Made by a program: the position numbers and the translations under genes. Shown one piece after another: positions 16,121-24,122 of a DNA stretch of 64,000 nucleotides. The DNA is taken from the NCBI RefSeq assembly GCF_026586625.1, contig NZ_JAODIW010000006.1:436996-500995 (forward strand), given 5' to 3'. The notes beneath the pieces were generated by a model, which did no database searches, had not been told where the DNA came from, and was given only the letters and a program-made list of their open reading frames with translations. Source of the DNA: Halobium salinum. Lineage in GTDB: Archaea > Halobacteriota > Halobacteria > Halobacteriales > Haloferacaceae. How positions within the stretch are numbered: the stretch's first letter is position 1; each line of letters starts with the position of its first letter.

Positions 16121-16839
16121 GCGGACGCGACTCCGACGTCGAGGACCCGGTCGCCGACCGTATCGTCGAGGACGACGGTCCGGACGGAGGGGCCGACGTC
16201 GACCCGCCTGCCACCGCTCCCGCCGCCGACGCCGACGCGACCGACGTCGAGTACCCCGAAGTCCCCGACTGGGACGACGAGTATCTCGACCGCGTGAGCG
16301 ACCGGCTGATGTTCAGCTACGACCTCGAGCGGGACTACCGCGTCCGAGGGGAGGGCTTCGACCTCTACGGGCGCCTGCTCGTCGAGAGCCAGAAACAGCT
16401 CTGGCACCCCTCGCTCAACTACGCCAACCACGAGTCCCGGGAGCATCTGTTCGCCCGCCGTGTCGGCACCGCCACGGTCGCCGAACTCGACCGGCTCGTC
16501 TCCCTCGCTCACGACCTCGCGGGCGAGTGGATCGAACGCACCGAGGAGCACTTCGGCACCGACTTCACCTTCGTGCTCGTCGCCGACGGGATTCCCGACG
16601 ACGTGCGGGAGTACGTCGCCGGCTTCGACGAGCGCACCCTCCTTCGGTTCGGCTACTACGGCCACTACCGGGTGAACCTCGCGGTCGTCGCGCCCGAGGG
16701 GGTCGGCACCGGGTCGGGCGACGCCGTCGCCAGCGCCGAGGCCGACGTGGTCGACGCGTTCACGCTGTGGCGGGAGGTGCCGGTCGACCGCGGCACGCCG
16801 GGTCTCTTCCAGCGGTTCGTCCGCCGCCTCTGGGAGTGA
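16117..16839 (+). CDS. Conserved haloarchaeal protein, function unknown
   Basis: A 240-residue protein translationally coupled to the cupin gene by a four-base overlap. Residues 1-45 are disordered and very acidic (Asp/Ala/Pro). The folded part starts near 48 with PEVPDWDDEYLDRVSDRLMFSYDLERDYRV and has two alpha/beta sections, including LFARRVGTATVAELDRLVSLAHDLAGEWIE, FTFVLVADGIPDDVREYVAGFDERTLL and a strand RVNLAVVAPE. No catalytic motif or membrane helix is evident. Co-occurrence with the cupin is the only clue. Confidence 0.7.
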   Translation: MSGRDSDVEDPVADRIVEDDGPDGGADVDPPATAPAADADATDVEYPEVPDWDDEYLDRVSDRLMFSYDLERDYRVRGEGFDLYGRLLVESQKQLWHPSLNYANHESREHLFARRVGTATVAELDRLVSLAHDLAGEWIERTEEHFGTDFTFVLVADGIPDDVREYVAGFDERTLLRFGYYGHYRVNLAVVAPEGVGTGSGDAVASAEADVVDAFTLWREVPVDRGTPGLFQRFVRRLWE

Positions 16840-16955
16840 CCGCGCCGGCGACGACGCGCTCCCCGCCCCCTCGCTCGTCGCGCCGCTGTCGTCGCCGGGG
16901 GGCGACTCGGCACAGTACGGGCGCGGAAAAGAACCGCGGGTGGTCGTGTCGGCGT

Positions 16956-18806
16956 TCAGTCGCCGGATTCGTCCGACGCCGTGCCGCCGTCGGCCACCGC
17001 CTGCCCGCCCGCCCGGCGGACCTCGGTGATGTTGGTGACGCCCATGTAGACGAGCGACAGCGCGATGCCGATGAGCGTCAGCGCGAGCACGATTTGGACG
17101 ACCGCCGATAGTTGGGCGGCGACCGTCGCCCCGGCCTCGCCCCACTCGCCCAGCACGAACTTCGTGTAGATGTTGTCGTAGACCGCGAGCCACAGCAGTC
17201 CGAGCACGGTGATGGTGACCATCAGGGCCATCGGCGCGCCGGTGCTCATGAGCTGCTTGCTGCGGTCCCAGTTGGCGAGCCACACCGTCGCCGTCAGGAG
17301 CGCGAGCGCCGCGAGCAGCTGGTTCGCGCCGCCGAACAGCTGCCACAGGGTGAGCCACGAGCCGGAGGTGACCAGCACGTACGCGGGGATGGTCTGGATG
17401 AGCGGGTTCCCCCAGCGGCTCGCCGCGAACGACTCGACGCCGTTCTCGGGCGTGCCGACGACCTCCTCCAGCATGTACCGACCCAGTCGGACGGCGGTGT
17501 CCGTCGAGGTGAGCAGGAAGCTCACGAGTACGAGCGCCATGAACGGCGCGCCGAACGCGGTCGGGACGCCGAGGCTCGTGAGGATGATGCCGCCGCCGGT
17601 GGCGAAGTTCGGGAGCGCCTGTCCGATGCCGCCGCCCTGTACGGTGACGCCGGCGATGGCGACCGTCGACAGCGCGACGACGGCGAGCAGCCCCTCGCCG
17701 AGCATCCCGCCGTAGCCGATGAGGCGGGCGTCGCTCTCGTTGTTCAGCTGTTTGGCCGTCGTCCCGGAGGAGACCAGCGAGTGGAACCCGCTGATGGTCC
17801 CGCAGGCGATAGTGATGAAGAGAAGCGGGAACAGCGGCGAGATGCCGGTCGTCCCCCAGAAACCGGCGAACGCCGGGATGTTGTCGGCGACGACGAGCGG
17901 CTGGCTCGCCGTGCCGAGCAGCGTGCCGACGATGATGGCGACCAGCGCGCCGCCGACGCCGGTGTACAGCAGGAACGACGAGAGGTAGTCACGCGGCTGG
18001 AGCAACATCCAGACGGGGAGGGCGCTCGCGACGGCGCCGTACACCATGATGACCGGGACCCACGCCGCCGTGTTGGCGCCGAGACTCCCGGCCGCCGGAA
18101 TCCACGACCCGCTCCCGGAGAAGAGCACGAACGTACCGGCCGGGTAGGTGCCGGCCTCCGCCGCCGGGAACAGCGCGAAGGGGAACTGGATGCCGAGGTA
18201 GACACCGACGAAGACGGCGGCGACGAACGCCACCGTCCCCGGGATGAACGGGAGGTTCATCTGGTAGAGGTATACCCCGAACACCAGCGCGAGCGCGATG
18301 TAGATGAACGACGCTGTCGCCGCCTGCGGGAAGGCGTTGAAGACGATGGCGACGACGAGTGCAAACACCGCGACGACGAGGATGATGGTCAGGAACGCGA
18401 ACCACAGCAGCATGTTCTTGCCGCGTTTCCCGACGTACTGGCCGATGATGTAGCCGATGGACTTCCCCTCGTGGCGGAGACTCGCGGAGAGGGAGACGAA
18501 GTCGTGGACCGCGCCCAGCAGCGGGTTGCCGATGGCTATCCACAGGACGGCCGGCACCCACCCCCAGACCACGGCCGCGGTGATGGGCCCCACGATGGGT
18601 GCCCCGCCCGCGATGCTCGAGTAGTGATGCCCCAACAGGACCGGCTTCTTCGCCGGGACGTACTCCTGTCCGTCCTCGTACTTGTGTGCCGGCGTCGTCC
18701 GCGACTCGTCGAGTTCGACGAACCGGGAGAGATAGCGCGAGTAGCCGAAGTACCCCACGCTGAACAGCGCCAGCACCGCGATAACCAGCCAGATGACTTG
18801 TACCAT
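16956..18806 (-). CDS. cstA: Carbon starvation protein A, peptide/pyruvate transporter family
   Basis: A 616-residue integral membrane protein of the CstA family, whose members take up peptides or pyruvate during carbon limitation. The family hallmarks are visible: GHHYSSIAGGAPIVGPITAAVVWGW near residues 58-82, the segment FVSLSASLRHEGKSIG, and FHSLVSSGTTAKQLNNESDARLIGYG. About sixteen hydrophobic helices are spread along the protein. The ATG at 18806 starts directly with helix 1 (MVQVIWLVIAVLALF). A CGTTAT/ATAACG dyad overlaps the promoter. No partner subunit such as a CstA-associated small protein is visible. Confidence 0.92.
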   Translation of the reverse strand: MVQVIWLVIAVLALFSVGYFGYSRYLSRFVELDESRTTPAHKYEDGQEYVPAKKPVLLGHHYSSIAGGAPIVGPITAAVVWGWVPAVLWIAIGNPLLGAVHDFVSLSASLRHEGKSIGYIIGQYVGKRGKNMLLWFAFLTIILVVAVFALVVAIVFNAFPQAATASFIYIALALVFGVYLYQMNLPFIPGTVAFVAAVFVGVYLGIQFPFALFPAAEAGTYPAGTFVLFSGSGSWIPAAGSLGANTAAWVPVIMVYGAVASALPVWMLLQPRDYLSSFLLYTGVGGALVAIIVGTLLGTASQPLVVADNIPAFAGFWGTTGISPLFPLLFITIACGTISGFHSLVSSGTTAKQLNNESDARLIGYGGMLGEGLLAVVALSTVAIAGVTVQGGGIGQALPNFATGGGIILTSLGVPTAFGAPFMALVLVSFLLTSTDTAVRLGRYMLEEVVGTPENGVESFAASRWGNPLIQTIPAYVLVTSGSWLTLWQLFGGANQLLAALALLTATVWLANWDRSKQLMSTGAPMALMVTITVLGLLWLAVYDNIYTKFVLGEWGEAGATVAAQLSAVVQIVLALTLIGIALSLVYMGVTNITEVRRAGGQAVADGGTASDESGD

Positions 18807-18818
18807 GTGTCCAAACCT

Positions 18819-18841
18819 CGTTATCGACCACGAAAATAACG
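18819..18841 (-). promoter_or_regulatory. Dyad CGTTAT-N11-ATAACG at the cstA promoter
   Basis: The two perfect six-base arms lie at 18819-18824 and 18836-18841. The far arm overlaps AAAATAAC, the best TATA candidate, about 30 bases before the cstA ATG. A dimeric regulator bound here would compete with TBP. This fits the known nutrient control of cstA in other organisms, but the regulator is not identified. Confidence 0.45.
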
Positions 18842-19017
18842 ACAATAAACGTTCGGTATGCGTTCGCACGACTTGCCGGAAAACGAACCCCTGAGCGGGA
18901 GTGGCGGCCGTTCCGCGGATAAACTTACCGCGACCCGAGTACGGTTTCACACCGGACGTTGGACGACTCCCGCACGACTGTCGCGCGAACCGGTCGCGCT
19001 CGTTCGCCGCCTTCCGC

Positions 19018-20049
19018 TCAGGTCTCGGGCGGCTCCGCGGCGACGGCGACCGCGAGTTCGTCCGCCACGTCGTCGAGCAGGCTCCCCTTGACCTCCTCGA
19101 CGCGGATGCCGATTTCGGCGACGACCGGACAGTCGAAATCCGCTCTGAGGGTCGCTAGGCGCTCGCGCTCGGTCGCGACGCGGTCCCGGAGGAAGCGCGC
19201 CCCGCGCCCGTTCTCGTCGGGGTCCGGTTCGGGTGTGAGCTTGTTCACGGCCAGTCCACGAACGTCGAGGCCGTATTCGTCCAAGCGTTCGACCGCTCGG
19301 CCCGTCTCGCGAATCGAGAGCTCGTCCGGGTTGACCACGAGGAAGAAGGCGGCCTCCTCCCGCAACGTCTCGCCCGCGAACTCGAAGCGCTCCTTCCGCC
19401 CTCGCAGGCGAGCGAGGATGGGGTCGCCCTCCAGCATCCGCCGGGGCTCGTTGTTGCCGATGGCGGCGCGTTCGAACAGCTTCACGCTCTGCTCGCGCTT
19501 GCGGACGAGGCGGTCTATCCACCCCTCCAGGAACTCGGGGAGTGCCAGGAGCCGCAGGGTTCCCCCAGTCGGCGAGGTGTCGAAGACGACGCGGTCGTAC
19601 GCCTCCGAGTCGCGCATCACCTCGATGAACCGGTCGAACAGCGCCGCCTCGTAGGCGCCGGGGGTCTGGTGGGCCATCTCCACCTGTCGGTCTATCTCGT
19701 TCACCATCGCGGCGCTCACCTGGTCGCCCATCGCGCGCTTTATCTCCATCAGGTGGTTCTCGACCTCGTCGTCGGGGTCTATCTCCATCGCGTGGAGGTT
19801 GTCGACGCCGTCGATACCCTCGACCGGCGCGGGCTCATCGGAGAACCCCTGGTCGAACACGTCGGAGGTGGAGTGGGCCGGGTCCGTGGAGACGACGAGG
19901 GTCCTGAGACCCGCGCGGGCGCACTTCAGCGCGTAGGCGCTGGAGACGGTGGTCTTGCCGACGCCGCCCTTCCCGCCGAAGAAGACGAACTTGGGAACGG
20001 TGTCGGCGTCCGGGTCGCGTTCGGCCGTCTCTGGTGAGGTGTCGGCCAC
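19018..20049 (-). CDS. ArsA/Get3-family ATPase
   Basis: A 343-residue single-copy ArsA-type P-loop ATPase. Deviant Walker A GKGGVGKTT (26-34) with the signature lysine, switch I region STDPAHSTSDVF, and the switch II-type VFDTSPTGGTLRLLALPEF, all typical of Get3/ArsA dimers, are visible. Eukaryotic Get3 targets tail-anchored membrane proteins; ArsA drives arsenite export. No arsB, arsD or arsR is near, so a Get3-like chaperone role is more likely. The GTG at 20049 follows the stop of the upstream 98-residue gene after two bases (TGACCGTG), so the two form a coupled operon. Confidence 0.88.
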   Translation of the reverse strand: MADTSPETAERDPDADTVPKFVFFGGKGGVGKTTVSSAYALKCARAGLRTLVVSTDPAHSTSDVFDQGFSDEPAPVEGIDGVDNLHAMEIDPDDEVENHLMEIKRAMGDQVSAAMVNEIDRQVEMAHQTPGAYEAALFDRFIEVMRDSEAYDRVVFDTSPTGGTLRLLALPEFLEGWIDRLVRKREQSVKLFERAAIGNNEPRRMLEGDPILARLRGRKERFEFAGETLREEAAFFLVVNPDELSIRETGRAVERLDEYGLDVRGLAVNKLTPEPDPDENGRGARFLRDRVATERERLATLRADFDCPVVAEIGIRVEEVKGSLLDDVADELAVAVAAEPPET

Positions 20050-20051
20050 GG

Positions 20052-20348
20052 TCAGAAGTGGTACTGCTGGCCCTTGCGTTCGAGGAGCGTCCCGCGGTCC
20101 CACATCCGGCGCTCCCACGCCTCGAACTCGTCTTCGAGGTACGGCAGGAGTTCGGCGGTGTAGTACGACACCGGCGAGGGGATACCGAAGGCGTCGGGGA
20201 AACAGGCGAGCATGAAGGCGTCTTCGAGGTCCTCCGCTTCCTTCTCTATCTTCTCGTACGCCGGGTGGGTGAACAGCCCGTGGTAGAGCCCCCGGAGCCA
20301 CTCGTCGAGTATCGCTCGGTAGCGCTCGATGCGGTCCGCGAGTGTCAT
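20052..20348 (-). CDS. Small conserved protein coupled to the ArsA/Get3 ATPase
   Basis: A 98-residue protein, not recognised. It is mostly helical: MTLADRIERYRAILDEWLRGLYHGLFT, then HPAYEKIEKEAEDLEDAFMLACFPDAFGIP, and a C-terminal helix around LLPYLEDEFEAWERRMW ending KGQQYHF. It is rich in aromatics (Tyr, Trp, Phe), unusual for so small a halophilic protein, and suggests a hydrophobic binding surface. It is the first gene of the two-gene unit with the ATPase, so a partner role such as substrate adaptor is a reasonable guess. Confidence 0.7.
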   Translation of the reverse strand: MTLADRIERYRAILDEWLRGLYHGLFTHPAYEKIEKEAEDLEDAFMLACFPDAFGIPSPVSYYTAELLPYLEDEFEAWERRMWDRGTLLERKGQQYHF

Positions 20349-21020
20349 GGGTTGGCGTGTCGTTGGGTCGGGTCGGTATTTAGGTCGTGTGTTCGCGGGT
20401 TTCGGTGTGGTTCGTTTGTGGGGACGAGGCGTCTGCCTTCGTCGTTGCCGCGATGACTCCGGTGACTTTGGTGACTCTCGAAAGCTCCCGCACACTCGGC
20501 GGTTCTGCCTCGTTGTGCTCCTCGGCTCGCTCCGCTCGCCTGCAGTGCTTACGTCGGCGAAACCGCCGACTGCTGGGCGAGAGCTTCGCTCTCGCATCGC
20601 GTCGGATTCGCGTGAGGGACCGTTCTCGGCCTCGTGACGAGCACTCCGAGGTCGGAGCGGTGTGAGGGCTGTGCGGTGCTGTCCTGGCGGTCTGCAGAAA
20701 GCTTTGTTTTCTGCGATCTCGAAAACACTGCGCGTTTTCGACGACTCGTCGCGGAGCTTCGCTCCGCGAGATGCCACCGAGCTACGCTCAGTGAGCGACT
20801 TGCAAAGGGCGAGCGGTCTCGGGGAAGCCGGGGACGCAAGCACGCGACCGAAGGAATCGCACACGGCGAACCCTGCGACCCGAGAGCGTTCTCCCTTTGC
20901 TGGGTGACCGTTGCCGACCCGAGGCTGTGCCCGACTCGACCGGAACTGTCCACACCAGGGATACGATATCACAAAACCGACTCCGGTGCCTTCAAGCCCG
21001 CACTGCCCGACGGCGTCGAC
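20349..21020. other. Non-coding stretch of 672 bases with dense inverted repeats
   Basis: No credible gene is present; open frames here are arginine/serine-rich shadows. The DNA between 20553 and 20797 carries at least six short perfect inverted repeats in tandem. Homopolymer-rich bits (TTTTC, AAAAC) make it less GC-rich than the neighbouring genes. The last 100 bases before 21021 should hold the promoter of the flippase-like gene, but no convincing TATA box at the usual distance was found. Confidence 0.7.
20553..20797. repeat. Array of hairpin-forming palindromes
   Basis: Perfect dyads: GTCGGCG-AAAC-CGCCGAC (20553-20570); GCGAGAGC-TTC-GCTCTCGC (20577-20595); CTCCGA-GG-TCGGAG (20644-20657); GCAGAAA-N7-TTTCTGC (20694-20714); TCGAAAAC-N7-GTTTTCGA (20719-20741); TCGCGGAGC-TTC-GCTCCGCGA (20749-20769); CGCTCA-G-TGAGCG (20785-20797). 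On the minus strand two of them carry the sequence GCGAAGC, known as an exceptionally stable DNA mini-hairpin with a GNA loop. Function is unknown. Confidence 0.75.
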
Positions 21021-22049
21021 ATGGCAGGGCGTCGCCTCCGAACCACGGTTCTGGGCTTCCTCGCGACCTTCCTCGTCTTCGGCGCCCTCTTTACGTTCGT
21101 CGGCGTCGACGACCTCGTCGCGACGCTGTCGAGCGCCGACACCGGCGTCGTCGCCCTCGTCGTCTTCGTCACCGTCTGTTGGCTCGCGGCGTGGTCGATG
21201 GCGCTCAAAGTCGTCCTCGGCGTCCTCGGCGTCGACGTGCCGCCCCACCGCGCCTTCCTCATCTTCGCGGGCGCGATGTTCTCGAACAACGTCACCCCCT
21301 TCGGGCAGGCCGGCGGCGAGCCGGTGACTGCGCTGCTCATCTCCCGGGTCGCCGACGCGGAGTACGAGACCGGTCTCGCCGCCATCGCCAGCGTGGACAC
21401 GCTCAACTTCGTCCCCTCCATCTCGCTGGCGCTGGTCGGCGTCGGCTACTTCGCCACGGAGACCACGCTGGGCCGACGGCTGGAGGTCGCCGCCGCGGCC
21501 GTCGTCGTGCTCGCGCTGCTCGTCCCCGGGCTGGTCTACTACGGCTGGCGGAACCGCTACGGCCTCGAAGAGCGGGCGGTGGCGCGTTTCACTCCAGCCA
21601 TCCGCTGGGTCGCGGACAAGCTCCCACGGACCACCCCGCCCAGCGAGGCGGTCGTCGAGGAGCGCATCACCGGCTTCTTCCGTTCCATCGAGCGCGTCGC
21701 CACCAACCGCCGCGGGCTGGCGCTGTCGCTCGGCTTCTCGGCGCTCGGCTGGGGGCTCCAGATGGTCGGTCTGTGGCTCGCCTTCCGCGCCATCGGTCAC
21801 TCCATCCCCCTCTCCATCGCGCTGTTCGTCGTGCCCATCGGCGCCATCGCGGGTGTCACACCGCTACCGGGTGGGGCGGGCGGCATCGAGACGGTGCTCG
21901 TCACGTTGCTCGCGCTGGCGACCGGGCCGGTCATCGGACTGGAGGTCGCCACCGCCGCGGTGGTCATCTACCGCGGCGCCGTCTACTGGGTGCCCGTGCT
22001 GGTCGGCGGCGCCGTGATGAGCGTTCTCACCGTCCGCAGCCGAGCGTAA
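21021..22049 (+). CDS. Flippase-like membrane protein (lysylphosphatidylglycerol synthase TM region, UPF0104)
   Basis: A 342-residue polytopic membrane protein of the UPF0104/YbhN-like family related to the flippase part of MprF. About eight hydrophobic helices are seen. Family landmarks are the loop NNVTPFGQAGGEPVTALLISR near residues 91-112 and the C-terminal PIGAIAGVTPLPGGAGGIETVL near 272-294. Members move lipids or polyprenyl-linked sugars, or are of unknown role. The ATG at 21021 starts just before helix 1 (TTVLGFLATFLVFGALF); the longer open frame upstream runs into the hairpin region and is not coding. Confidence 0.85.
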   Translation: MAGRRLRTTVLGFLATFLVFGALFTFVGVDDLVATLSSADTGVVALVVFVTVCWLAAWSMALKVVLGVLGVDVPPHRAFLIFAGAMFSNNVTPFGQAGGEPVTALLISRVADAEYETGLAAIASVDTLNFVPSISLALVGVGYFATETTLGRRLEVAAAAVVVLALLVPGLVYYGWRNRYGLEERAVARFTPAIRWVADKLPRTTPPSEAVVEERITGFFRSIERVATNRRGLALSLGFSALGWGLQMVGLWLAFRAIGHSIPLSIALFVVPIGAIAGVTPLPGGAGGIETVLVTLLALATGPVIGLEVATAAVVIYRGAVYWVPVLVGGAVMSVLTVRSRA

Positions 22050-22058
22050 TCCGATGGC

Positions 22059-22065
22059 CTTAAAG
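22059..22065 (+). promoter_or_regulatory. TATA element of rps19e
   Basis: CTTAAAG at 22059-22065 is centred about 28 bases before the ATG at 22090, predicting a leader of only about two bases. The GGAGGA sequence 12-17 bases before the ATG would then lie upstream of the transcript start and would not act as a ribosome binding site. Confidence 0.6.
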
Positions 22066-22089
22066 TCCGGCCGGAGGAATCGAACGTCA

Positions 22090-22551
22090 ATGGTAACTCT
22101 CTACGACGTCCCGGCGGAGGACCTCATCGAGGCCGCCGCCGCGGAGCTCGAGGGTCGAATCGAGGAGCCGGAGTGGGTGCAGTACTCGAAGACCGGCGCC
22201 AACAAGGAGCTGCCGCCCCAGAACGACGACTTCTACTACGTCCGCGCGGCGAGCGTCCTCCGGAAGGTCGCCACGAAGGGCCCCATCGGCGTCGAGCGCC
22301 TCGCCGTCGCCTACGGCGGGAAGAAGCGCGGCACCAACCGCTACCGCGTCGCCAAGTCGCGCAACGAGACGGGCGCGAAGAAGATCATCCGCACCGTCCT
22401 GCAGGACCTCGAAGAGGAGGGGTTCGTCGAGACCGCCAAGGGTGAGGGTCGCCGCATCACCGGCGAGGGCCAGCAGTTCCTCGACGAACTTGCCGGCGAC
22501 GTGCTCGACGAGCTCGCGGAGGAGAACCCCGAGCTCGAGCGCTACGCCTGA
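22090..22551 (+). CDS. rps19e: Small ribosomal subunit protein eS19
   Basis: Archaeal/eukaryotic ribosomal protein of the small subunit head, needed for subunit maturation. The 153-residue protein matches eS19: MVTLYDVPAEDLIEAAA, PEWVQYSKTGANKELPPQNDDFYYVRAASVLRKV, GPIGVERLAVAYGGKKRG and the winged-helix end with RTVLQDLEEEGFVE and GRRITGEGQQFLDELA. It heads a set of information genes together with the PDCD5-family protein downstream, a grouping seen in many archaea. Confidence 0.97.
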   Translation: MVTLYDVPAEDLIEAAAAELEGRIEEPEWVQYSKTGANKELPPQNDDFYYVRAASVLRKVATKGPIGVERLAVAYGGKKRGTNRYRVAKSRNETGAKKIIRTVLQDLEEEGFVETAKGEGRRITGEGQQFLDELAGDVLDELAEENPELERYA

Positions 22552-22728
22552 ATCGGTTCCTGAAAGCCACCTGCGGCCGAGTTCTTCTTCGGGACGCCGA
22601 CGGGAGAGCGACGGGTACGACGGACCACGGACCGGACCGCCGTCGTCCGGCCGAGCCATCAGCCGGCCTGACGGTCCCGTCGGCGGACTGTGCTGTATAT
22701 CTCCCTACACGACGTACCCGGGGGTCGC

Positions 22729-22938
22729 ATGACGGCAGTCAAAATCATCAAAGTGCTCGGCACGTCGACCGAGTCGTGGGAGGAAGCGGCCCGTGAGGCG
22801 GTCCGGCAGGCGGCCGAGAGCGTCGACGACATCCACGGCATCGAGGTCGAAGACTGGACTGCGACGGTCGAGGACGGCGAAATCACGGAGTACAAGGCGA
22901 CCGTCGAGCTCGCGTTCCCCGTTCACGAGCAGGTGTAA
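22729..22938 (+). CDS. Dodecin-family protein lacking the flavin-stacking tryptophan
   Basis: A 69-residue protein with the dodecin fold pattern: strand [28 protein letters not shown] helix, strand [10 protein letters not shown] and strand [10 protein letters not shown]. Dodecins form hollow dodecamers that store flavin; in Halobacterium dodecin a tryptophan (W36) and a glutamine (Q55) sandwich the ligand. Here the aligned positions are G37 (IHGIEV instead of a WFEV-type motif) and K56. A tryptophan occurs six residues later (W43), on a different register. The start at 22729 is supported by TGTATATC about 32 bases upstream. The fold is likely; flavin binding is doubtful. Confidence 0.85.
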   Translation: MTAVKIIKVLGTSTESWEEAAREAVRQAAESVDDIHGIEVEDWTATVEDGEITEYKATVELAFPVHEQV

Positions 22939-23036
22939 GGCGTCGCGAGAGCGTCGGCCGCCGGACCCGTCGAGGACGCGGCCGCGGGACTCCGGCGTCC
23001 GTAACGGTTTTCCTCCAGAAACGGGAACTAGCGACT

Positions 23037-23387
23037 ATGAGCGGCAACCCCGACGACGACCGACTGGAGAAGCTCCGCGAGGAGAAGATGCAGGAACTGC
23101 AGGAGCAGGCCGAAGGGCAGGGCAACGAGGAGGCCCAGGAGCAGGCGCGCCAGCAGCAGGAGGCCCAGAAGGAGGCGCTGCTCCGGCAGTACCTCACCGA
23201 CGACGCCCGCCAGCGGCTCAACGCCATCCAGATGTCGAAACCCGACTTCGCCGACCAAGTCGAGCGCCAGCTCGTCGCGCTCGCGCAGTCCGGGCGCATC
23301 CAGGAACAGATCGACGAAGAGCAGATGAAGAGCCTGCTACAGGAGCTGAAGCCCGAATCGAAGAGCTTCGACATCCGTCGCCGGTAG
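23037..23387 (+). CDS. PDCD5/TFAR19-family DNA-binding protein
   Basis: A 116-residue helical protein of the archaeal PDCD5-related family (MTH1615 type). A long acidic/Gln-rich N-terminal helix ([21 protein letters not shown]...) precedes the three-helix core with [50 protein letters not shown], the most conserved part. Archaeal members bind DNA; a role in chaperone or proteostasis is suggested in eukaryotes. The next gene begins at the base following its stop, so the two are co-transcribed. Confidence 0.93.
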   Translation: MSGNPDDDRLEKLREEKMQELQEQAEGQGNEEAQEQARQQQEAQKEALLRQYLTDDARQRLNAIQMSKPDFADQVERQLVALAQSGRIQEQIDEEQMKSLLQELKPESKSFDIRRR

Positions 23388-23981
23388 ATGGAGCTGGCCC
23401 TCCTCTACAGCGGCGGGAAGGACTCTTCCCTCGCCGCCCTGCTGCTCGACTCCTTCTACGACGTGCGGCTGGTCACCGCCCACTTCGGCGTCACCGACGA
23501 CTGGCAGCACGCGGAACACGCTGCCGACGCGCTGGGCTACCCCTTCGAGACCGTCGACCTCGACCTCGACGTCGCCACCGAGGCCGCAGACCGGATGCGC
23601 TCGGACGGCTACCCCCGTAACGGCATCCAGCGGGTCCACGAACACGCCCTGGAGGTCGTCGCGGCGGACGCCGACGTGACGGCGGTCGCCGACGGCACCC
23701 GCCGCGACGACCGGGTCCCCTCCGTCTCGCGGGCGCAGGCCCAGAGCCTCGAGGACCGCCACGGCGTGGACTACCTCTCGCCGCTGTCGGGGTTCGGTCG
23801 GGGCGCCGTCGACCGCCTCGTGGAGGCGTCGTTCGAACTGGAGTCGGGCCCGAGCGAGTCGGTGCCGAAAGCCGACTACGAGGGGGAACTCCGTGCGGTG
23901 CTCGCGGAGCGTCACGGGGAGCGCGCCGTCGAGGAGGTCTTTCCGGACCACACCCAGACGTACGTTCGCGGCTTGAAGTAG
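23388..23981 (+). CDS. PP-loop ATP pyrophosphatase-family protein
   Basis: A 197-residue N-type ATP pyrophosphatase. The PP-loop SGGKDSS occupies residues 9-15 directly after strand 1 (MELALLY), as in thiouridine synthases, diphthine ammonia ligase and asparagine synthetases. Other conserved bits are HFGVTDDW, VADGTRRDDRVPSVSRAQAQSLEDRHGVDYLSPL (contains an RD-R substrate loop) and YEGELRAVL. It lacks zinc fingers or a THUMP domain, so it is likely a stand-alone AMP-forming enzyme acting on RNA or a small molecule. It abuts the PDCD5-family gene, linking it to translation genes. Confidence 0.8.
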   Translation: MELALLYSGGKDSSLAALLLDSFYDVRLVTAHFGVTDDWQHAEHAADALGYPFETVDLDLDVATEAADRMRSDGYPRNGIQRVHEHALEVVAADADVTAVADGTRRDDRVPSVSRAQAQSLEDRHGVDYLSPLSGFGRGAVDRLVEASFELESGPSESVPKADYEGELRAVLAERHGERAVEEVFPDHTQTYVRGLK

Positions 23982-24122
23982 CGGCGCTGCGGTGTCCGAG
24001 TGACTCCGGTGGTCGCTCGACTGTCGACGACCCGAGTACCGACGCCCGCTCCCGCGGTCCGGCCCCGACCCGAACACGCCGTTTCCGAACCGTTCTTCTC
24101 CCCGCCGACTCCACTCGAACCC

